Positions 45,501 to 54,739 of a stretch of DNA of 64,000 bases are shown here, piece by piece (position 1 is the first letter of the stretch; each line of letters opens with the position of its first letter). The DNA is from Cladosporium sp. IMV 00045 (lineage: Eukaryota > Ascomycota > Dothideomycetes > Cladosporiales > Cladosporiaceae). The notes beneath the pieces are model-generated. The model was not told the origin of the DNA. It saw only the letters and a list, made by a program, of their open reading frames with translations, and did not search any database. The stretch spans positions 126,067 to 190,066 of the forward strand of contig MSJI02000919.1 of the NCBI GenBank assembly GCA_001931905.2, read 5' to 3'. The translations under genes and the position numbers were made by a program.

Positions 45501-45798
45501 ACAGCCTCTTCACGCTCTTTCGCTGACAACACACCTCAAGCCTGCACCGACGATCAACGCGCAACACTTTTTTCGACTTTCTTCACACAGCCATTTTCTT
45601 CGGCTCGCATCATGCCTCTTCTCGTATAGCAATACTAGGCCCTCGGGTCACAGAACCATACAGTCGCACTCTTCTAGGAAGACAGTGCCCTTTGTATCAA
45701 GGATCAACACCTTCGATCCTCATAATCCAACACGCGCCGACTTTTCGCCAACCTCTTTTTACAACCTTCTACTCGGAACTCGATAATACGATACAATC
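39506..45798. other. 6.3-kb gene desert ending in a long leader-like region
   Basis: I find no supportable gene. Open frames (for example 39615-39866, 41889-42503 and 45064-45786) have no family resemblance and amino-acid make-up typical of chance frames. The contents are A-rich sequence at about 40310-40355, a 15-nt A run at 40675-40689, an (ACG)n tract at about 44278-44297, AATC tandem repeats near 44738-44755 and a (CCG)n tract at about 45106-45123. From about 45180 to 45798 there is strongly pyrimidine-biased, G-poor DNA leading straight into the DUF2457 ATG. This looks like a long 5' UTR or core promoter with several upstream ATGs. The desert as a whole is probably the extended regulatory region of that gene. 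Confidence 0.6.
45180..45798 (+). promoter_or_regulatory. Probable long 5' leader/core promoter of the DUF2457 gene
   Basis: C/T/A-rich sequence with many ACACC, CATC and CTTC words runs uninterrupted to the ATG at 45799. This composition is typical of long fungal leaders of regulated genes. An open frame (45064-45786) through it is Pro/Ser/His-rich because of this bias. The transcription start cannot be fixed from sequence. Confidence 0.45.
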
Positions 45799-48294
45799 AT
45801 GGACGTCAGACAGCATGATGCGCAGCGCGTCCGCGTGAGTCCTGGACTCGATCACAGTGAAGAGGTGATGGCCGACGCGGATGAACCGCCTGATCAGGGA
45901 TACTTTCGCAAAAGACAACACTCCAGCCACGCTCCCGGCAATCCTTTCACAAGAGCCCAAATGCTCCACGCCACGCGCCGTGAGTCTCTATTGACTCGCC
46001 AATTGAACTCCGAGAACGATCAATCCACAGAGGACGATGAACAACCACAATCACCCGTACGTGGTCTCAGCACGGTTTCTTTCTGGAGCACACAAAGTAC
46101 GACTTCCACCGCCGAGCTCACCAGCGATGATGGACGCAGCGTGCCTAGCCCTACTACCAGCCCACCTCTTCGCCCGACAGCCACTCAGACTGGGTTTGCT
46201 GTTCCTGACAAGCCGCTTTCCAAGGAACCTCAAATCCTCGGACTGGATGCTCTGAACGCTCAAAACAAACCGAAGGACACCGAATCGGAGAAGTCGCTGG
46301 AAGCTGGTTTGGGTCGCAAACGATGCATCACGTTCGCCTGTGGCAACAAGGGCCAGGAAAAGCCCCCTACGCCGCCGCCATCTACTGAGGAGGACAAGCC
46401 AGCCTCTCCACCGAAGCGTAAATGCACCATCAAGTTCGCTTGCCCGGCACGTGCTGGCGCAGAGAACAAGCCTGCGGAACCTGTCACATCAACAAAGCGT
46501 CCCGTCAGCCCGCCGCCACCCCAGCGTCGCACTTCCCAGCAGAACAAATCTACCTCGGAAAAAGCTCATCGCGGATCGGACAGCACTGTCACTCACGTTT
46601 CTCCTAAGAATGTCAGGAAAGCCTCGGAACCCGTTGCTGTGACTGTCAAGAATGACGAAACCCCGAAGCCGCAGCGAAAGCTTTCCAATGGCTCGGATTC
46701 CGGTGGCGAAGGTACTCGTTTCCACGAGTTCGGCACCAGTGATGAAGAGCCTGAAGAATGGATTCAGGAGTCTACCTGCTGGCGCTCAAGGCTCACTGTC
46801 AACGACACCCTCAAGAAGGAGAATGTAATTCGCCAGCTTGGTCAGGAGGTTGACGAGGAGGCACTCGAGGAAGAGGATGAGGACGATGATGACGATGACG
46901 ATGAGGATCCTGCGGACGACGACGATGATGATGATGACGAAGATGAAGTCGACGTCGACGAGGACGATGAAGACGAGGAAGATGAAGATGAAGACTCCGA
47001 CGATGGATTTCACTCAGATGATGAGCAAGGCTTCGCAGTTTCTGACTCTGAAGGCGAGGACAGCGAATACGAATGGTGGACTCCTGCAGGCCGCTCCACC
47101 GCAGCAACTTCCATGGACCACCTAGAAAACTTCACCACCAATCACTTCAAGAAGGACAGAGCTGGCTCGGCCTCCTCCGTCGGCTCATCTAGCTCTCGCG
47201 AGCTGTCACCCAGATCTTCCCGCAGACATCATCGCCCTCACAAACACTCCAAATCGGAGGCGGTGGACATCCAGCGTCCTGGAACTCCTGACTTGCCCGA
47301 CTCGACCGACTTCGTTTGCGGAACTCTGGACGAGGACAGACCGCTTGAGCAGGCCTACATCACCCGCATCAAGGAGCGCGAGGCCGCCAAACACAAGGTC
47401 CTACCGCAGGACATTGACCCTACCTTCCCAACTTCCGACCCGGAAATGGACGAGGAGGACGATGAAGACATCGAGGACCCAGAGGAGAGCGAGTCTGAAG
47501 CCAACGTGCACGGCGACATGGAGCAAATTTACGGTGATGAACGCAGGCCCTCTTTCACGCCGCGCAGGAAAAGCCAACCTCATCGCTCACCTCCTCCGCC
47601 TACGAGACATCGCTCGCCCGCACCTAGACACCGCTCACCCGCACCTAGACGTCCATCTCCCGCCCCCGTCAGACGCTCCAACCGCCGTTCCCCGCCGCCC
47701 CGCGCTGGATCCCCTGCTCCCAAGCGTCCTTCACCGGCACCCGTCAGACGCTCCACCTGCCGCTCACCGCCTCCGCCAGCGAAGCGCGGGGCTAACCGCT
47801 CTCCGGCGCCACCTCGGAAGCTTTTCGGTCAATCTCCCACACGCCTGCGCTCAGCTGCAAATGGTGCACGTATGACCTCCCCACCCAACACACGTCGCAC
47901 ATCTCCATCAGACATTGGTTCTACTGTCAGGCCTATGGGCATTGGTCTCGGTGCTCGTCCGGCAGCTCTCACTCATACCGCCTCCCTTCCCCGTGCCGGC
48001 GGCTACCAGATCAGCCGCATGGACCGCTTGGAAGCGCACGACATGGACGAGGGATCTGATACCGCTGGCGAAATCCCAATGAAGAAGCGTGGCGCAATCG
48101 ACATCGTCAAAGGTCTCGAGAAGAAGCGTCTCCGCCGCAAGGAGAAGATGCACCAGAAAGCCTGCGCCAAAGCCGCCGCCAAAGGCGAGAAGCCTTATAA
48201 AGTCAAGCCTGGCAAAGGCTGCGAGCGGATGCGCGAGGTCGGTCTCGAGTTGCAGAGATACAAGGGCAAGGGAGAACACATCCTCTCTGTCTAG
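45799..48294 (+). CDS. DUF2457 family acidic, SR-like fungal protein
   Basis: A single exon of 831 residues, low in hydrophobic content and largely disordered. Two short Cys motifs occur in basic settings, RKRCITFACGNK near residue 175 and KRKCTIKFACPARAG near 210. Residues about 353-410 are an almost unbroken Asp/Glu run. Between 420 and 560 is a more conserved stretch (FAVSDSEGEDSEYEWWTPAG; HLENFTTNHFKKDR; TDFVCGTLDEDRPLEQAYI). Residues about 595-680 are repeats of RSPAPRR-like units, and the C-terminus is Lys/Arg-rich (IDIVKGLEKKRLRRKEKMHQ). This set fits PF10446 (DUF2457), a fungal family without known function. Acidic, basic and RS/P-rich segments suggest a nuclear nucleic-acid or histone partner, which is inference. 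It has the longest upstream region in the window. Confidence 0.85.
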   Translation: MDVRQHDAQRVRVSPGLDHSEEVMADADEPPDQGYFRKRQHSSHAPGNPFTRAQMLHATRRESLLTRQLNSENDQSTEDDEQPQSPVRGLSTVSFWSTQSTTSTAELTSDDGRSVPSPTTSPPLRPTATQTGFAVPDKPLSKEPQILGLDALNAQNKPKDTESEKSLEAGLGRKRCITFACGNKGQEKPPTPPPSTEEDKPASPPKRKCTIKFACPARAGAENKPAEPVTSTKRPVSPPPPQRRTSQQNKSTSEKAHRGSDSTVTHVSPKNVRKASEPVAVTVKNDETPKPQRKLSNGSDSGGEGTRFHEFGTSDEEPEEWIQESTCWRSRLTVNDTLKKENVIRQLGQEVDEEALEEEDEDDDDDDDEDPADDDDDDDDEDEVDVDEDDEDEEDEDEDSDDGFHSDDEQGFAVSDSEGEDSEYEWWTPAGRSTAATSMDHLENFTTNHFKKDRAGSASSVGSSSSRELSPRSSRRHHRPHKHSKSEAVDIQRPGTPDLPDSTDFVCGTLDEDRPLEQAYITRIKEREAAKHKVLPQDIDPTFPTSDPEMDEEDDEDIEDPEESESEANVHGDMEQIYGDERRPSFTPRRKSQPHRSPPPPTRHRSPAPRHRSPAPRRPSPAPVRRSNRRSPPPRAGSPAPKRPSPAPVRRSTCRSPPPPAKRGANRSPAPPRKLFGQSPTRLRSAANGARMTSPPNTRRTSPSDIGSTVRPMGIGLGARPAALTHTASLPRAGGYQISRMDRLEAHDMDEGSDTAGEIPMKKRGAIDIVKGLEKKRLRRKEKMHQKACAKAAAKGEKPYKVKPGKGCERMREVGLELQRYKGKGEHILSV

Positions 48295-49487
48295 ATTTTC
48301 AACATCCAGCAGAAGACTGGACAACATGTGCAGCGCAGCGCCGCCATTACTAATGGCACGTTGATGAACGGCATCTCTTTTCAGTTGTCGTCTGGTCGCT
48401 GCGCTCACATCACACTTATTACCGGAGCGAAAGAGTCTCCATTTTCACAACAATCCCTGGGGAAAGAAACCCAGCGGACTGCGCGCTTTTCTCTTTTGAT
48501 TATTTCATAAAAACTTGCGCTACACTTTTCAAGCAAGGCATACCTGGACTTCTGTTTTCTTACAAGCCATGGGACGACCTTTTCTTATCTTTCTTGAATC
48601 CTTTCTTCTTGCAAACTCCATGCAGCGTTCAAGCACCTGCGACTTGGCGGCGGATAAGGTCGGATTCCTGCGTTTCTACCTTTTCCTTCCAACAATTACT
48701 GCTACTACTGCGCACGGGACGGAATTGGAATGCATTACCGGATTCTCGCAATGGGTTCTGTTTTTCTGCTTTTGGAAGATATCCCTCTCTTTTGGTTTAC
48801 TTCTGCTGTTTCTTTCCCTTCTTCTTCTTCTTCTTCTTCCTCCTGACTTTGGCGGATGATCCTTTTTTGGATGGTGCTGATGCTTGGTGCGCAGTGGTTG
48901 GTGTGGACATTAAACTCCTTTTAGTATATGAGCCCATGAAACGCCTTTTCAATCAATTTCGACTACGTGATGCTCTTAATCTGCTTTCTCTCTCCCGTAT
49001 TTTTCCTCTTGCGTGATTTCGCTCTGCTTTGTCTAAGGCACTTCCTTTTCTGTCCCCCTTTTCTTGCCATGAAACCTGAGTTCTACTAATGCTCAATTCT
49101 CACGCAGGTCCACTCACCTCTCCAGTCATGGCTTCTCGATGTCTTCGAAACTTAAACTTTGGACTTCGACCTCATGCACGGCACGTCGTTGCATAGCTTC
49201 TTCGCTCTGCAGACAAGTCCCTCCTCAATGCAACCGCCAGCCAGTACAAAATCGATGGAAGGGAAACGATGCTTCGAGCCCGCAAGAGTCTTCTTCCTCC
49301 CTTGCATTGTTCCTCTGCTTCAATGATATTCTGCTGTGCTCGACAACGAAGAGTGGAAGGAAGACTGCATGAGAAGCCTGTACACGGAAGCCTTCTTCAC
49401 ACTTTCTTCTCCATACTCTCTCACACCACGAGGTCAAACTGGTCCTTGAACCCTCATTCTCCACCAACACAAGCAGAAACGCAAAAC
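48295..49487. other. Intergenic, 1.2 kb
   Basis: This is the 3' side of the DUF2457 gene and the upstream region of the broken frame that follows. A TTC trinucleotide tract lies at about 48819-48839, and the stretch 48500-49080 is T-rich. No coding frame is convincing. Confidence 0.5.
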
Positions 49488-51035
49488 ATGACAAACCACC
49501 ACCACCACCGCCACAAGCAGTGTCTCAAGGCGCGAAGAAAACGAGACCGACTCCTCCACACCCTTTTTCTGCTCCTGCTGTTCCTATCCGCTTGCATCTC
49601 CGCGACATGCATTTGTCTCGCGCACTCTGCGGCGAGGAATCAGAGTCCTGGTCTCCAAGACACAGACACCGGAAGCAGCAGTAACACCAGCAGCAGCAGT
49701 CATGGCTTCGACAGCCCTCTCTTCTCACCAGTCCCCCAGCTCCTCCAGCACAGCAAAGCCAAGCGTAGCAGCAGTGGAGCTGGTGTAATGAACCCCCCTT
49801 TCAACTACGGTTCAGACGACTCTGACAGCTCCACGTCTAGCTCTTCCTCAGAGAGCCAGCATTCAACGGGAATCTACGCCTCCGTCTCGACAACCCACCA
49901 AGAAAACGACGGGATCGAAGGTCTCGACGCCGTCCGGCGCGCTGAGGGTTGATCGCGCTGTCTCGAGCGTGGGAGGAAGGTTAATCAACTTATGAACTCT
50001 CCTGAGATTCCAGAGGGGAAAGAGAGCAGGTTTCTTAGGTATGATGATCTGGCGAAATGGGGGTGGAAGGTTAAGGAGAGGGAGGTTGAGGGGAAGGGGA
50101 AGGGAGGCGGGCATTGGGAGGGGGTGTTGGAGATGCTTGGGGTGGGTTGTGGAAATGGTGGTGAAGGTGTGGAGGGAAATGGGGGGTGGAGGAGGGTTGA
50201 GGTTAGGCATGAGAGGGATACGATCGATTGGGGGGATGGGATGGGGGAGAGGATTTATCCCGCAAGTCTCTTTTCTTGTTCTTCTGTCGTTGTGTTGGGG
50301 AAAGATGGTAGGTCGTCCTGTGCAAATTTCACACTGACATTCGATCACAACAAAAGGCAACAAAAGCCCTCTTCGCCCTCCTCCTCAACCCCCTTCACGG
50401 CATCAGCATCGGTTTCGACTTCGTCGGCCCAGCCTACACCAGGAAAGCGAAGAAACAAAACCTCCAAGCAGCCGACCTGACGCCCCTCCGCCACCACTCC
50501 GACATCCGCTACTTGACGTGGGAGCACTAATGCTCGCTCTCCAACGTCCCTCCATCCTCGCTGAAATACCACCTCGCGTCCGACATCCGGAACGACGAGA
50601 CGAGAGACGCGGTGCGAGATGTGCTCGGCGGGTTCTTGATGGTTAAACTTCCCTTTTGGCCGGGCGTGGTTATTTCCGAAGCGGAGCACGGGGAGAAGTT
50701 TACGGGTTTGCTGGGGACGCCTGTGGGCGTGGCGATGGGAAGGTTGCTGGCGCAGAGGAAGGAGACGATGGGGAGGGAGAGGAGGATCGTTGAGGTCAGG
50801 TTGTGGAGGGGTGAGACGAGGGATAATGCTTGGGTGGTGGAGCATGGGCCGCCGATGTATGCGCTTTTTGCGCTTTCGGATTTGACGCCTGGTGGTGCTG
50901 GTGCTGGTGCTGGTTTGGAGGGGGTTGGCGGGTCTGCTGGAAGGGCGAAGGGGGTTGTTGCGCCGGGCGGTAGGTGGGGCAAAGGGAAAGCAGTGGTAGA
51001 AGGGCAGGGTAGTGAAGCTTCTGATTCGATATCAA
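49488..51035 (+). pseudogene. Unidentified gene broken by in-frame TGA and TAA
   Basis: One reading frame can be followed from the ATG at 49488 to past 51000 with a single GT-AG intron (50308-50366, phase 1, branch-like CTGAC) and two in-frame stops, TGA at 49950 and TAA at 50528. The first part has a basic, His-rich start, a hydrophobic anchor (LHTLFLLLLFLSACISATCI) and a Ser-rich stalk. After the TGA comes MNSPEIPEGKESRFLRYDDL, WRRVEVRHERDTIDWGDG and, across the intron, VVVLGKDALFALLLNPLHG and GFDFVGPAYTRK, then TWEH before the TAA. Beyond it the frame stays protein-like (PPSSLKYHLASDIR, PFWPGVVISEAEHGEKFTG, RIVEVRLWRGETRDNAWVVEHGPP). I do not recognise the family. A shorter intact gene, 49992-50530 (159 residues), is the alternative. 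No frameshift is needed, only two point changes, so sequencing error or real decay are both possible. Confidence 0.5.
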
Positions 51036-51167
51036 AGACGAGACTCACCGATCGAAGCATCGACATCGAGATCAAGATCAAGCAAACGCAAAAGATCGAT
51101 CAACACGAAAGACGATCAAGCCCTTCAAAAAGGCAACCAAACAGGCACCAACCATGCCTTCACCACA

Positions 51168-52677
51168 ATGCCACCGCGCACAAAGCGATCGACGATCACC
51201 ACCTCCCAGCCCCAAGACACTGGCACCGTGCTACACAAACAAATGCCACGATCACAACCGAGCTTCTCCTCCCGCGCCGCCCTCAACGAAGCGTTGCGAA
51301 ACCGCCTCGATCCGAAACGAACAGGCCGACTAGCCTTCACGCAGACCGACGAGAGTTCCAAAGTAAGCCAGTTCAGCGAGTACTACGCCGAAGGCGGCGA
51401 GCATCTCGGCAGATATCCTGGCAGGGACTCGTATGTTCTGCAGAGCGCGCAGAGGGATGGGACGCACTGGAGTGAGCTGCTTGGTTCGGATAGTATAAGT
51501 GCGGATGATGAATCGCATATTCCGGAAAATTGGAGGGAGGGCCCTGCCGATTATGGGTATAAGTATGTTGCTGATTGGAGATTGCCGGGGTTTACTGGTT
51601 TGCAGGGGGTTGTGTCTGGTTTTGATGATGCGCAAGGACGTCCGGATCCGGCCTGGAGGGCGGCGAAGTGGGTGCATAAGGTTCAGTGGGTTGATGATGA
51701 GGAGTTCAAACATCATCCGGTGAGTGGATTGGGGTGTTGTTGTTGATGATCGAGGCGTCTTTGAGTTTGTGCTGATATTCAGTGACCAGGTCTCCAACGG
51801 CATGTTCGAAAACGTGTACTCGCCCATACATGGCGCAGTCGTATATGTCGCTCACACAGAGCCACTCAAGCCAGCAAACAAGGACAAAGACGGGACGTCC
51901 CCTCCGCCAGTCGACCCAGACGCAATGGACGTGGACCGCCAGCCCTCGCAACCCGCAGGAACAAGCTCCGGAGCCTCGGGATCCACGCAAAACTGGTCCG
52001 GTTTTTCAACAAAAGATGTCCCACACTCACCCTCCGACGAGGACGGCGACGGCGACGTAGACATGGAGCGCCCTCTACGAAAAGTCAACCTTCAAAAACA
52101 GGAAGGCAAGCACATCAAGCAAGAAGACCTGACGCCACTGCGCCTCCACGACATCTGGTTGTTCGACTGGTACCAAGCGTGCAGACTCGAAGCTCGCCCG
52201 GTCGGTGAGTTGAAGCATATCATCATGCTCAACATCGCCGAGACGCACACTCTCCAAGTATTGACAGAGCTCGCGGCCGGCGACAACAGGCGGTGGGGCA
52301 CTTGGCCGGGGACTCCTTGGTTGAAGGAGGATAATGAGCCTTTGATCGGGTCGACGCTGGGTCAGAGCGTGGCAAAGCTGATCGTGCAGAGGCCGAGCCT
52401 GTTTGGTTCGCAGAGGGACTTGTATGGGGGGAGCGTTTGGTGGACGCCTTCGGGGCAGGGGGCGGGGCAGAATGCTCAGGGGACGGTGTCGATGATGTTC
52501 ACGCTGATTGATCCTCCAATGGATTTGATCAATCAGCAGTGGAATGAAGTGAGGGCTGGAGGGCAGACGCAGGGAGGACTGTTGGGTGATGTTGGATCGC
52601 AGAGGCGGCCTGGTGGATCTTTGACTGGTGAGCAGTCTTCGCAACGACGCAAGCGCATTTGGGGACAAAAGCTTTGA
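51168..52677 (+). CDS. Unidentified conserved-looking protein, two exons
   Basis: Exon 1 is 51168-51719, the intron is 51720-51789 (70 nt, phase 0) and exon 2 is 51790-52677, giving 479 residues. The junction reads KHHP-VSNGMFENVYS. Residues 1-60 are basic and Ser/Thr-rich. A compact region follows (about 65-205): YAEGGEHLGRYPGRDSYVL, WREGPADYGYKYVADWRLPGF, WVHKVQWVDDEEFKHHP. A disordered acidic linker (about 215-300, with SPSDEDGDGDVDME) leads to a second ordered part, LHDIWLFDWYQACRLEARP, MLNIAETHTLQVL and WGTWPGTPWLKEDN, and then a basic tail ending RRKRIWGQKL. No signal peptide or membrane helix is visible. I cannot name a domain. The splice signals, codon bias and ordered blocks argue for a real, probably nuclear or cytosolic, protein. 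Confidence 0.65.
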
Positions 52678-53259
52678 GAATTGTTTCCATGGGAGTGAAT
52701 ACTGTACAATAAACCCCAGGATACCTTCGATTAGACAGAAAAAGCTGCAGGATATGAAGCGTGAAGGATCGGGTCAAGACAGCTGCTCCCAGGAAATGAT
52801 CAACCACCGAAAATCTGCGAGAAGTCATTAGCAGCGATCGAAAACACCATTCATACAAGCCAAAACTAGCCGGCACGAACACGACTGTTTCTGGTCATCA
52901 CTGCGGAACCAGAGGTCTCTAGACTTCGATACCCGTGAGGCGACGTCGGACGAAGGATTTTCGGATTTAACCACGGGGTTCATGTCAGCATCTCGTGCTG
53001 AATTCCTAATCGGGATGCATCAAGGTTGGAGTTGAAAGGTATCATTTATCTTTCGTGCAATGGCCATATGTATACCGGTATAGGAAGGTGGTGAAGAAAA
53101 TTTAATAGCCCAAAGCATCCCACAATTTCTCACACATGTCGCTCCTATCGACAATTCCTCAACGCAAAATCGAACGAAGTTACACAAATACCTCTCCCAT
53201 CAAACTTCCAACACCACCATCGACTAAACCAACACTAAAATCAGCAAATCACGAAAACA
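52678..53259. other. Intergenic, 0.6 kb
   Basis: 3' region of the preceding gene and promoter of the alpha/beta hydrolase. AT-rich near 53035-53110, then C/A-rich before the ATG. An overlapping frame from 53136 is a shadow of the hydrolase. No feature is seen. Confidence 0.45.
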
Positions 53260-54258
53260 ATGCAACGTCCCCTCCTCCCCCACGCCCTCCTAAACCTCTC
53301 CGCCCACCTCCCCACCCCACCCTCAATACCCACCATCTCCCTCACGCCCATAACCCTGTCCATCCCCACCCGCCCCCTCCCCCTCCAACTCCGCCTGAGC
53401 ATCCCCCACCCAAATCCCCAAAAGACCCCCCTGCCAATAATCCTCCTCTCCCACGGCCACGGCGCCTCCGACAACCTCTCCTCTCTACACGGCTACGCCC
53501 CCCTCGCGAACCACTGGGCCTCGCACGGTTTCGCGATAATCCAACCCACACACCTTAGCTCCAAAGCCCTGCGTACTCTCCCCGAGCTGAGCGAGCACGC
53601 CGGCGCGCCGCTGTTCTGGCGCGAGCGCGTGGATGATATGATCTGCATTCTTGACCGGCTTGGAGAAATCGAGGCCGCGGTTCCGTTCCCGTTTGGCGAT
53701 TTGGACGCTTCGCGAGTGGCGGTCGCGGGGCATTCGTTGGGAGGGCACACGGCGAGTACCCTTTTAGGGATGGAATTTGCGGATCATGAAAGTGGTGAAG
53801 TGGTCAACCTGGCAGAGCCACGAATCAAAGCCGGCATCCTGCTCGCAGCGCTAGGGGAAGGAGACGAAGCGCTCAGCGAGAAAGGGAGGGAGATGCTGCC
53901 GTTCCATCGAATAGTGAATTTCGGCGCGATGAAACCGCCCGCGCTCGTGGTGGTGGGAGACGCTGATCCGAGCGAGCATTTGACCACGAAGGGGTGGGAG
54001 TGGCATGCGGATGCGTTCCGGCTTGGAGGGGAGGGGAGGAGTTTGCTCACGCTTTTTGGGGGCGATCATTGTTTGGGCGGCATTTCGGGGTTTGATGCGA
54101 AGGAGACGGTGGGGGAGGATGTGCAGATGGTGGCTGCTGTGCAGAGGCTTTCGGTGGTGTGGTTGAGGAAGATGCTGGATGGTGATGAGGGGGGATGGCA
54201 GGAGGCTGTTAGGGCTTTGCGTGAGATTGGGAGGATTGGGAGGGTTGAGAGTAAGTGA
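53260..54258 (+). CDS. Alpha/beta hydrolase, dienelactone hydrolase/PAF-acetylhydrolase-like
   Basis: A single exon of 332 residues. After a Pro/Leu-rich start comes the first strand and oxyanion loop, IILLSHGHGASD (about residues 61-72). WASHGFAIIQPTH follows, then the nucleophile elbow VAVAGHSLGGHTAS with Ser159. LVVVGDADPSEH supplies the acidic residue (D234 or D236) and FGGDHCLGG the catalytic His270. The triad is complete. This arrangement and the missing signal peptide suit intracellular esterases or lipases of the dienelactone hydrolase-like, chlorophyllase-like or platelet-activating-factor acetylhydrolase group; the exact ester substrate is unknown. The first 40 residues are low in complexity and the true start could be a little further downstream. 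Confidence 0.85.
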   Translation: MQRPLLPHALLNLSAHLPTPPSIPTISLTPITLSIPTRPLPLQLRLSIPHPNPQKTPLPIILLSHGHGASDNLSSLHGYAPLANHWASHGFAIIQPTHLSSKALRTLPELSEHAGAPLFWRERVDDMICILDRLGEIEAAVPFPFGDLDASRVAVAGHSLGGHTASTLLGMEFADHESGEVVNLAEPRIKAGILLAALGEGDEALSEKGREMLPFHRIVNFGAMKPPALVVVGDADPSEHLTTKGWEWHADAFRLGGEGRSLLTLFGGDHCLGGISGFDAKETVGEDVQMVAAVQRLSVVWLRKMLDGDEGGWQEAVRALREIGRIGRVESK

Positions 54259-54739
54259 ATGCGTTTGGTTTGGGTTGATGGTCACAAAAAATGTTATTTT
54301 TGGAAGTTCAGTCAGTCGCTTAAGTCGTTCAGGGCGTTTTAAGCAACGAGGATCGAAGTCCGTAATTTTCGATGTGGTTGCAAGACGCGCCTGTCTGAGA
54401 ATGATCGGTAGTCAGAAAGTAGAAGTCAAGGAGCTGCTAGACCTATTTGTTAGTCAGTTTGATGCCTGAGCGTGCCAATGTCGACGCTCCACGGCTGAGT
54501 CGAGGAAGAAGGAAAGACCAAAAGGAGAAGAAAAGAACAGAAGATGAATGATAATTTTGACGCCACTAGCAACATCCCATTTTCCACCCAGACCCTACGC
54601 TGGTCATCAGTCAGCGTGGAACCGCCATCCGATTTCAAGCAGACCTATGCTGCACCGTGACGCCATTAAAACGTGGACTGAAATGAATTAAGCTTGAAGA
54701 GAAGGCCTTCGCTCGAAGGCGCGGTTCGAATAGCTGCAC
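54259..54739. other. Convergent intergenic region
   Basis: A 481-bp spacer between the stops of the hydrolase (+) and SMC1 (-). No repeat or gene is recognised; GCGTTTTAAGC and AGTCAG words occur near 54310-54340 without clear meaning. Confidence 0.45.

Noticed and set aside
45064..45786. 240-codon frame just upstream of the DUF2457 gene
   Set aside because: It is Pro/Ser/His-rich because of the pyrimidine-biased leader, an alternative frame is also open over part of it, and nothing resembles a known protein.
50308..50366. Treating 50308-50366 as coding, as in the 162-codon frame 49992-50480
   Set aside because: It has donor GTAGGT, branch-like CTGAC and an acceptor AG. Splicing gives a more protein-like continuation (GKDALFALLLNPLHG) than reading through.
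50520..50600. A second intron removing the TAA at 50528
   Set aside because: A possible GTGGGA donor exists just before it, but no suitable branch and acceptor pair follows without deleting protein-like sequence, so I kept the stop as a real interruption.
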